Positions 39,901-45,128 of a DNA stretch of 45,128 bases are shown here, one piece after another. Source of the DNA: Planctomycetota bacterium (GTDB taxonomy: Bacteria > Planctomycetota > Planctomycetia > Pirellulales > Lacipirellulaceae); assembly GCA_013286045.1 (NCBI GenBank), contig JABDGM010000028.1:1-45128 (forward strand), read 5' to 3'. The notes below the pieces were generated by a model. The model saw nothing but the letters and a program-made list of their open reading frames with translations, was not told where the DNA came from and ran no database searches. The position numbers and the translations under genes were made by a program. Within the stretch, counting starts at the first letter, position 1. Each line of letters starts with the position of its first letter.

Positions 39901-40419
39901 GCTGATACTGGTGGGGGAGGGTGAGTCGCGTCCGTCGCTGGTATCGATAACTCCTGGCATCAGGCTAATCGCATCGAAGACATCGCGGCTGCGAAGGGCG
40001 ATCTCGTCCAGTTGTTCGCCGGTGAGGGTCCCTGCTCTCTCACCGTTGGACTGGTTGACCGTTACCGCCGCTGCTTCGACCGTCACCGTGTCGGAAACGC
40101 GTCCTACTTCCAGTTTCAGCTGCCCCAGCGCGTGCTGCTCGTCGGCGTTGATGATGATTGCGGTTTGTTTGTAGACCTTGAAACCGGGAGCTTCTACCGC
40201 CAGCGTGAAGGTGGCCGGAGTCAGGTCGGGAAAAGAGAAGAAGCCATCATGGTTGGTCGCCACAACGCGGACGAAGCCATTCTCCTGGCCGGTCAAGGTG
40301 ACCTTCGCATTAGGGACTACCGCGCCGGCGGAATCCTGTACGGTTCCCGAGAGCGAGCTGGAGGTAGTCTGGGCGGAAAGTAGAAATGGCAACAGCAAAC
40401 CGAGAAATAGACGCTTCAT
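36943..40419 (-). CDS. TonB-dependent receptor with carboxypeptidase-regulatory-like domain
   Basis: 1,158 residues from ATG 40419 (GAGGAG 6 nt upstream), signal peptide MKRLFLGLLLPFLLSAQTTS. Residues about 20-110 form a carboxypeptidase-regulatory-like beta sandwich (GTVQDSAGAVVPNAKVTLTG), about 125-230 the plug (RSRDVFDAISLMPGVIDTSD, IYIVGGRNDSKNMTIDGVTN), and the rest a large outer-membrane barrel ending YVQIGARLTF with terminal Phe. This is the acidobacterial OmpA-related/TonB type with unknown substrate, usually polysaccharide or peptide fragments. The downstream TPR gene is coupled to it. No TonB box was identified with confidence. Confidence 0.95.
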   Translation of the reverse strand: MKRLFLGLLLPFLLSAQTTSSSLSGTVQDSAGAVVPNAKVTLTGQENGFVRVVATNHDGFFSFPDLTPATFTLAVEAPGFKVYKQTAIIINADEQHALGQLKLEVGRVSDTVTVEAAAVTVNQSNGERAGTLTGEQLDEIALRSRDVFDAISLMPGVIDTSDGRDSPSPTSISNIYIVGGRNDSKNMTIDGVTNLDTGSNTTVHSMPSMDSVAEVKVLMSAYSAENGRNPSSINVITKGGSSSLHGGGSYYFRNEDLNANNYFSNQAGRPRQEYRYNIGSYSIGGPVVLPKIYRGKRNLFFFFNQEYQNQVVSYAVNEKTVPTALERTGDFSKSYNTNGAALTVQDPLNNKAQFPGNIIPANRLDPTGQAILKMFPLPNFVDPNKATTYNWNYYVAASEPYDRRTETARIDYAPRQNWQVYLSLSNNADHQNVPYSGGTAGWVAGSANFVLSPIAYSQPGRLATIHSTNAISPTLFNETSFAVSQNTLNYGPEFPDLVNRTDLGINIPSRNPALNPLNIIPQMSFSSVQNYANPSLAGTNPYFNQNTIWSGLDNVSKIVGSHVFKAGIYIEHTKKVQSAGVANQGTLSFNTDTNNPNDANSSYANALLGNYDSYSEPLALPTSHYYFTNTEWFVQDDWKVKSNLSISWGVRFYHDPPQYDGKQIISSFSPAAWNASQAPVLIRPAVVNGKNVGIDPNTGTVYGLGQVGAFVPGVGNPSDGMVIGGQNGVPNGFFNNAPVAVGPRFGFAWDPFKDGKTAIRGGGGIYYDRIEGNPIMQLSANPPSVFSPTTYYGTLSGIAASAASSFLAPSGTVYSLSSTPHQQQVYNFNLSIDRRIGANLFSAGYTGSLGRHLLDQRNINPVAPGADFLNLYPQNKNPQNTSALATNFLVPYSAYGTINLREFAANSNYHALLLQFQHRLSHGINVGANYTFSKALDVADAYSSGVDPFLPARSRNYGPAGFNRAQVFTANFFYRLPKPGQMTGFRPLGFVTDNWQLSGVFRVLTGAPITPGYSLITSITSPTGTPTEGARMEVINPTAPLAQRFGPPPEPAGQATLANAAWLSTSTAPQFGNLGQNTMTGPGTNNMDLSIYRNFPIKERGNFMLRLETYNTLNHTQFSGINSTAQFNTAGAQVNTAFLLPTAARPARYVQIGARLTF

Positions 40420-40492
40420 AGGTCTCCTCAAAGAAATGCCAACATGGCATCCGGTCACAAGGGGGGTGCTGATTCCCCGAAAACGTTCGGAT

Positions 40493-40523
40493 GTATATTG
40501 ACACTCAAATGTAAACAAATCAA
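40493..40523 (-). promoter_or_regulatory. Possible promoter of the TonB receptor gene
   Basis: In a locally AT-rich patch the minus strand reads TTGATT-N17-CAATAT, with TATACA overlapping the second element. It lies about 75 bp upstream of the start codon. Confidence 0.3.
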
Positions 40524-40847
40524 GGGAATTCTAAAAGGTTCTTACCGGGCGTGGATCGCTGCAATTCTAACCGTACCGCGACGGCCTCATCAGGCCCTTC
40601 GCTCTTCCAATGGCGGCCAGTCGAGGATGCCGGCCGGGCCAGAGCACCGGCAGCGGGGGAGACCATCGGCGATTGTCCCTGTACGTTTGGGCCGATCGAT
40701 TCGTCCCGAACAACCCGACATCGCCCTACCACGACTCCGTGGCGTCGCGTGACTCGCTCTCGCGCGCAAGGGGCACCCCAACCTATGTCCGGGTCCTGCC
40801 TGCTTCGCAGTGGTGGCGACGGCAGCTTGCCCGATAGCCCCCGTTTC
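40524..40847. other. Gene-free stretch upstream of the receptor
   Basis: 324 bases after the candidate promoter. Frames are open on both strands, as expected for high GC, but none has a ribosome site, family motif or sensible composition. Confidence 0.45.
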
Positions 40848-41162
40848 TCATTCGAGGATCTCACTGATTTGTACCACGCTCGGAACACTCGAATAATTTC
40901 GCTCGTCTGCTACAAACTCCGAGGCTGTGGCCTCCTGCGCCGCTTGCAGATCAGCCATACTGCGGAAAAACAAGTGGCCGATTGCGTGGTAGGGAGCAGG
41001 CGTGCCGGGCGGGATACCGCTGATTCCCCTGTCGATGTCGGTTCGGACCGGCCCGCGTGAGCCGAGAAGCCTGCGGGACAGTTCACGGTGTGGACCGAGA
41101 TAGTAATCCCAGTTGAACTGCGAACCGGCAGTCGCAGGATACATCACGCTCAGTCGAACCAT
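40848..41162 (-). CDS. EthD-like small dimeric alpha/beta-barrel protein
   Basis: 104 residues: MVRLSVMYPATAGSQFNWDY then YLGPHRELSRRL, the HxP/xxPHxxL pattern of the EthD family, and a terminal VVQISEILE strand. EthD proteins form ferredoxin-like dimers and are required for some ether and other degradation pathways, with unclear chemistry. ATG 41162 is chosen since the fold begins there; no ribosome site is strong. It is divergent from the methyltransferase at 41480. Confidence 0.8.
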   Translation of the reverse strand: MVRLSVMYPATAGSQFNWDYYLGPHRELSRRLLGSRGPVRTDIDRGISGIPPGTPAPYHAIGHLFFRSMADLQAAQEATASEFVADERNYSSVPSVVQISEILE

Positions 41163-41479
41163 CTGTCGAGCATAGCAGTCCGCGGAAAGTGTTCTTGCGT
41201 ATTCCCACCTCATGTCCGGACAAACTACACAGGCTGAAGGGGAGACGTCCGGCTGTCCAGGCGTGCATTCAGGGAGTCCCCGTCGCACCTTCCGTGGAAG
41301 TGGCGATACACCTGGCCGGCACGTATCGACGACGATGCAGCCCGGTCCGGATGCTCACGCAGACGCGAAGTCTGGCTACTTATTGCTCCTTTTGTTTCAC
41401 CGTGATTTCGATATCGCGCCCAAGCGCCGGCAGAGAGCCGGGCATAACAGATACTGTCGTGGTACCATCACGGGTCGCA
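41163..41479. other. Divergent intergenic region with TGTCCGGACA palindrome
   Basis: 317 bases between the EthD-like and methyltransferase genes. A perfect 10-bp palindrome TGTCCGGACA at 41213-41222 is a possible operator. No other gene or clear -35/-10 is seen. Confidence 0.4.
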
Positions 41480-42232
41480 ATGCAACGGGGCGAATACGGC
41501 TACGATGCACCTTACGCGCTCGTGATCTTCGGATCTTTGGCGGTACTCACCGGCCTTGGAACGGCGATGGCCTGGTGGCGAATGCCGGGGCGGGACGCTG
41601 CGCCGATCACGCTGTATTTTGTCGTATTCCTGGTGAACGCCACAAGCTTCTTCTATACCACCAGACGCGGCAAGTTCATCGAGTGGGACCGCATTCTGGA
41701 CCGAACTCAACTGCGCGGCGACGAGATGGTGCTCGATATGGGCTGCGGCCGAGGCGCAGTGCTGACGGCCGTCGCGCGCAGACTGACGACAGGCCGAGTG
41801 ACAGGCGTGGATATCTGGAGTACAACGGACCAGTCGGGCAATGCAATGGACGTAACTCTGCGCAACGCGTCGCTGGAAGGAGTCGGCGATCGCGTGCACA
41901 TCGAGACCGCCGACATGCGAGCGCTCCCGTTCCCCGACGCTACTTTCGATCTGGTGGTTTCGAGCCTCGCGATACACAACATCCGATCGAATGCCGATCG
42001 GAAGCGGGCGATCAGCGAAGGATTCCGAGTCCTCAAACCGAGCGGCAGGATGGTGATCGCGGATATCCGTGCCACGAGGATCTATGCGGATGCCTTGCGA
42101 ACGCTTGGCGCGTCAAACGTTGCGCGCCACCGGTTGGGATGGAGGTTTTGGTGGGGAAATCCAGCCGCCGCCACAACTCTCCTCACGGCTTCAAAACCTC
42201 ATGTTGAGCGCCAAGTTCCCGGGCCTGCCTAA
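41480..42232 (+). CDS. Membrane-anchored class I SAM methyltransferase
   Basis: 250 residues from ATG 41480. Two N-terminal hydrophobic helices (ALVIFGSLAVLTGLGTAMAW and ITLYFVVFLVNATSFFY) precede the Rossmann domain: motif I VLDMGCGRGAVL, acidic VTGVDIW, DMRALPFPDATFDLVVSSLA and RVLKPSGRMVIAD. The substrate is unknown; the helices suggest a lipid-like acceptor. The frame is open upstream to 41189 but that part has no coding character. Confidence 0.88.
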   Translation: MQRGEYGYDAPYALVIFGSLAVLTGLGTAMAWWRMPGRDAAPITLYFVVFLVNATSFFYTTRRGKFIEWDRILDRTQLRGDEMVLDMGCGRGAVLTAVARRLTTGRVTGVDIWSTTDQSGNAMDVTLRNASLEGVGDRVHIETADMRALPFPDATFDLVVSSLAIHNIRSNADRKRAISEGFRVLKPSGRMVIADIRATRIYADALRTLGASNVARHRLGWRFWWGNPAAATTLLTASKPHVERQVPGPA

Positions 42233-42755
42233 TTCCATATGGCCCCAAAGGCGGCTGCTCCTCGGCCGACCACGCTCTTGCCGTTCCTCATGATTCCGCC
42301 TTTCGCCGTTGGCCTATCGCCCTTCACTAGAAGCTCCAGCGCTCAAGAATGCTTTGAGATGTTTCGGCCGGATGCCCCACAAAGGCTTCGCGGCTGGTGG
42401 GTTTTGATCGTTGCCAGTGTGCTCAGCCGGCCGTGCTTTGCATTACGCGTGTACATCGAATGTAAGCAAGACAACATTCCGCCCTCCTAACAAAAGAGCT
42501 TTGAAGCAGCCTGACAGCATCTGGGTCGGTGAGGGTCATCGCGTCGCGACCAGCAATGTGAGGGTACGTCACCGCTAGCGGAATGCATACGCTGAAACCA
42601 ACATCCGGGCATCCCTTGATGGCTGGCGGGATCTTTGGCGGCGCATCCCTGGAAGTGTAAGGCCGCGGCCGGAGCCCGGCGTCTCCGCCAACGGCAGCGC
42701 TTCAACCGACAGGTGAGTGCTCGCGAATTGGGGTAGTTACATGATGGTGAACGAC
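42233..42755. other. Gene-free stretch upstream of the DUF3300 gene
   Basis: 523 bases. Several short frames are open on both strands but none is convincing. No clear promoter, hairpin or repeat was found. Confidence 0.4.
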
Positions 42756-43889
42756 ATGAAGAAGTGTTTAGCAATAGGGCTTAGCCTCGTTCTGATCGCG
42801 GTCTCGTTGCCCAATGGCGCCGCGCAAACAGGGACCGACGCCGGCGGAGCCTATGACGGCGCACCGATGAGCGCTAGCGAACTGCAGGGTCTGGTGGCGC
42901 CGATCGCGTTATATCCAGACGCGCTCGTGGCCCAAATACTTGCGGCCTCCACGTTTCCCGACCAGGTTGCCGTCGCCGACTATTGGCTGCACCAACACCA
43001 GGACTTGACGGGAACGCCGCTCATCGACACGGTCGACAAACAATCTTGGGATGCGAGCGTGAAGGCGTTGACCGCATTTCCGTCGATACTCGACAATTTG
43101 GCAAAAAACCTCAACTGGACTTCCTCGCTTGGAGAGGCTTATCACAACCAGCCGTCGGAGGTCATGGCTGCAGTTCAGACCTTGCGCGCGAAAGCCAAGG
43201 CTGCAGGCCATCTCCAGTCGAATTCGCAAATCACGGTCGCACAACAAACGCCTCAGACAATCGTCATCGAACCCACCAACCCGCAGGTAGTTTACGTCCC
43301 GATATACAACCCCGCCACGATCTATGGCATTCCCTATGTAACTCCTGGATACACCGCGGGGGATGTGGCAGCTGCCGGCGTGATCGGCTTCGGTGCAGGA
43401 GTCGCTCTTGGCGCTCTGGCTGACGGCGGCTGTTGCGGATGGGGATGGAATTCCTGGAATTGTAACTGGAGCGGCGGAGCTGTTGTCTACAACCACAATG
43501 ACTTTTACGGCAATGCCGCCTGGCACGGCGGCTACTACCACGGCGGCTACCACGATGGCTATGGCTCCCATACCGCTTACAACAGAGCCGAAGCCGATAG
43601 ATTGACGGGGAGCGCAAACCGCGTAGACAACGCCAACCGGGAAGCCGCCAGGAACCTCGATGCCAGCCGGGCCGATTCCTGGGCGCACGATGACCGCTCA
43701 TTCGGAAGATCGAACGCGTTCAGCGGCTTCGGCGATCGCTTCGGAGGCTCTGGCGGCTGGGCCTCCAGGGCCAACAGCTTTCGCGGTTGGGGAAGCATGC
43801 GCGCCGGAGGTTTCTCCGGCGGCCGGTTCGGCGGCGGCGGCTTCGGAGGCGGCCACTTCGGCGGCTTCCACGGTGGATTTCGGCGTTAA
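42756..43889 (+). CDS. DUF3300 secreted protein
   Basis: 377 residues from ATG 42756 (GGTGA 5 nt upstream; an in-frame ATG at 42741 is also possible). A signal peptide (MKKCLAIGLSLVLIAVSLPN) is followed by the DUF3300 domain: LQGLVAPIALYPDALVAQIL, AASTFPDQVAVADYWL, KQSWDASVKALTAFPSIL and VVYVPIYNPATIYG. The C-terminal third is Gly/His/Tyr rich (HGGYYHGGYHDGYG, FGGGGFGGGHFGGFHGGFRR), low in complexity. Function is unknown; it is probably envelope-located. The DUF2950 gene follows after 23 bp; the pair is found together in many Gram-negative bacteria. Confidence 0.9.
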   Translation: MKKCLAIGLSLVLIAVSLPNGAAQTGTDAGGAYDGAPMSASELQGLVAPIALYPDALVAQILAASTFPDQVAVADYWLHQHQDLTGTPLIDTVDKQSWDASVKALTAFPSILDNLAKNLNWTSSLGEAYHNQPSEVMAAVQTLRAKAKAAGHLQSNSQITVAQQTPQTIVIEPTNPQVVYVPIYNPATIYGIPYVTPGYTAGDVAAAGVIGFGAGVALGALADGGCCGWGWNSWNCNWSGGAVVYNHNDFYGNAAWHGGYYHGGYHDGYGSHTAYNRAEADRLTGSANRVDNANREAARNLDASRADSWAHDDRSFGRSNAFSGFGDRFGGSGGWASRANSFRGWGSMRAGGFSGGRFGGGGFGGGHFGGFHGGFRR

Positions 43890-43912
43890 CCGGGCCGATT
43901 TGGAGGATACCT

Positions 43913-44827
43913 ATGTCGCACTCGACTTCGACTCAGATTCTGCTGCTGCCCGTGATGCTCGCCGCACTCGCCTCGTGCAGCAAGACGGTCAAGCCTTCGG
44001 CGCAGACGACCGTTCCGAGGACCTTCGCATCACCGTCTGATGCCGGGGCCGCGCTGCTGGCGGCCGCTCAGTCCGGCGATCGGAGCGCTTTCCTCGCGAT
44101 CTTCGGTCCGGATGGACAGGACGTCCTCTTCACGGGGGACGCGACGCAGGATGCGGCCAACCTCAGTGGATTCGTTGAGGCCTACACACGAATGAACCGC
44201 TGGAAGAATATCAAGGCAGGCGGCGAGGTACTCTACATTGGCGCCGATAACTCTGCGTTTCCAGTTCCCTTGGGCAGGAACACCGCAGGCCGATGGTATT
44301 TCGATACCGCGGCCGGCAAAGACGAGATCCAGGCGCGCCGTATAGGCAAGAACGAGTTGACAGCAATCGCGGCCTGCGAGGCGATTGCCAACGCGCAAAA
44401 GCAATACTTCAGCCAAGCACACGACCATGGCAGAGCCCGGCAATACGCACAGAAGTTAGTTAGCGACCCAGGAAAGCAGAACGGCCTGTATTGGCCGGTC
44501 GCGGAAGGCCACGCGGCGAGCCCGCTTGGCGAGCTTCACGACTTTACTACGGCCGTGGCTTCCAACACCGGCGATCACCCACCGCTGTTCAACGGCTACT
44601 ACTATCGCGTGCTCGCTAAACCCGGCGACTTCGCCATTCTGGCCTACCCCACGGAATACCGGAACTCCGGAATCATGACGTTCCTCGTAGGCAGAGATGG
44701 CGCCGTCTACCAAAAGGACCTGGGCGAAAAGACCGGAGACGTCGCCTTGGCCATGACGGATGTCAACCCAGCCGACGGCTGGAGTCCTGCTGCGCCGAAT
44801 ACTGGCACGGCCGCGCGTTCTCAATAA
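43913..44827 (+). CDS. DUF2950 lipoprotein
   Basis: 304 residues from ATG 43913, with GGAGG 7 nt upstream. The signal helix LLLPVMLAALASCSK has a lipobox LASC. The DUF2950 domain follows: FASPSDAGAALLAAAQSGDR, FGPDGQDVLFTGD, ACEAIANAQKQYF, LFNGYYYRVLAKPG and AYPTEYRNSGIMTFLVGRDG. Function is unknown; it partners with DUF3300, probably at the inner face of the outer membrane. Confidence 0.9.
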   Translation: MSHSTSTQILLLPVMLAALASCSKTVKPSAQTTVPRTFASPSDAGAALLAAAQSGDRSAFLAIFGPDGQDVLFTGDATQDAANLSGFVEAYTRMNRWKNIKAGGEVLYIGADNSAFPVPLGRNTAGRWYFDTAAGKDEIQARRIGKNELTAIAACEAIANAQKQYFSQAHDHGRARQYAQKLVSDPGKQNGLYWPVAEGHAASPLGELHDFTTAVASNTGDHPPLFNGYYYRVLAKPGDFAILAYPTEYRNSGIMTFLVGRDGAVYQKDLGEKTGDVALAMTDVNPADGWSPAAPNTGTAARSQ

Positions 44828-45128
44828 CTAACGGAACCCGTCTGCCGAGTTTGGTGGTGCGCTTGCCGTGGCACGCCAACCGTAACGCCGGACAGAGCGC
44901 CCTCCGCGCACTCGCTCCGCCATATGCCAGAACTGTCATGGAGTGGCTGTCGAACACCATAAAAAGTTAAACCCTACCGTCATTCGTCCGGAGGGCTAGC
45001 GCCTTTGACTGGTTTTGACAACGGGTGAGAAAAGGCGTTTCGCGACTCCGCGTTTTTGTGGGCGGGGCGGCGCGAGAGAGATTTCAGCGCATCGAGATTC
45101 CGGCGGTCGTCGCCCGGCTCATCGACGG
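44828..45128. other. Window-end intergenic stretch
   Basis: 301 bases. TTGACA at 45014-45019 may be a -35, and a frame from GTG 45025 stays open to the window edge, but too little is visible to call a gene. Confidence 0.35.

Noticed and set aside
42487..42774. 95-aa minus-strand Cys/Arg-rich frame
   Set aside because: Overlaps the start of the DUF3300 gene and has the composition of an antisense shadow.
45025..45128. Frame open from GTG 45025 to the window end, behind TTGACA
   Set aside because: Only 34 codons visible and no recognisable motif; cannot be distinguished from chance.

Overview
The window looks like a chromosomal segment of a Gram-negative acidobacterium, probably near Candidatus Solibacter / Bryobacterales. 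This rests on family content and not on a marker gene: two acidobacterial-type VWFA-related secreted proteins, a 1,158-residue TonB-dependent receptor with an N-terminal carboxypeptidase-regulatory-like domain followed by a TPR protein, a heptaheme cytochrome, a YXWGXW-type secreted protein, a DUF3300/DUF2950 pair, and high-GC coding with outer-membrane proteins (OmpA, RND tripartite pump). No rRNA, tRNA, CRISPR array, insertion sequence or phage gene was recognised.

Region 1 (1-11.3 kb) is a signalling and envelope-stress block. Two tandem histidine kinases (the first cut by the window edge) are followed by very short membrane or stress proteins (a 56-aa two-helix peptide, DUF3309, Lmo0937/DUF5670-like, Thivi_2564-like, CsbD), a DksA/TraR zinc-finger protein, PilZ, and a minus-strand regulatory chain: DUF5670-like peptide, stand-alone receiver, Crp/Fnr regulator, three-PAS sigma-54 activator, then YSC84/SYLF lipid-binding protein and an OmpA protein. 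Several of these genes have plausible sigma-54 (-24/-12) promoters, which suggests the local activator controls them.

Region 2 (11.4-15.1 kb) is the most interesting part. It holds a secreted protein ending in a class-D-like sorting signal (LPSTAS, hydrophobic helix, Arg-rich tail), a VWFA protein, a class D sortase overlapping the VWFA gene by 4 nt, and a second VWFA-like protein with a degenerate metal site. It reads as a dedicated sortase-substrate system in a Gram-negative bacterium, preceded by a cluster of GGTCA palindromes.

Region 3 (15.1-20.3 kb) holds a GNAT acetyltransferase, a small probable lipoprotein behind a duplicated promoter, a TetR regulator divergent from a probably leaderless TIM-barrel glycosidase-like gene with twin palindromic operators, a structured intergenic segment, and two secreted proteins of unknown function. 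Region 4 (20.3-25.1 kb) is a tight operon of four family-2 glycosyltransferases and a GT4/DUF1972 glycosyltransferase, probably for a surface glycan.

Region 5 (25.4-27.9 kb) contains two frameshifted genes (a PD40 beta-propeller and a DUF6036/AbiEii-like nucleotidyltransferase) around an intact small partner gene. Region 6 (28.3-34.5 kb) is a complete RND efflux operon (adaptor, HAE1 pump, outer-membrane factor). Region 7 (35-40.5 kb) is a heptaheme cytochrome converging on and overlapping a TPR gene that follows a TonB-dependent receptor. Region 8 (40.8-45.1 kb) has an EthD-like protein, a membrane-anchored methyltransferase, and the DUF3300/DUF2950 envelope pair.
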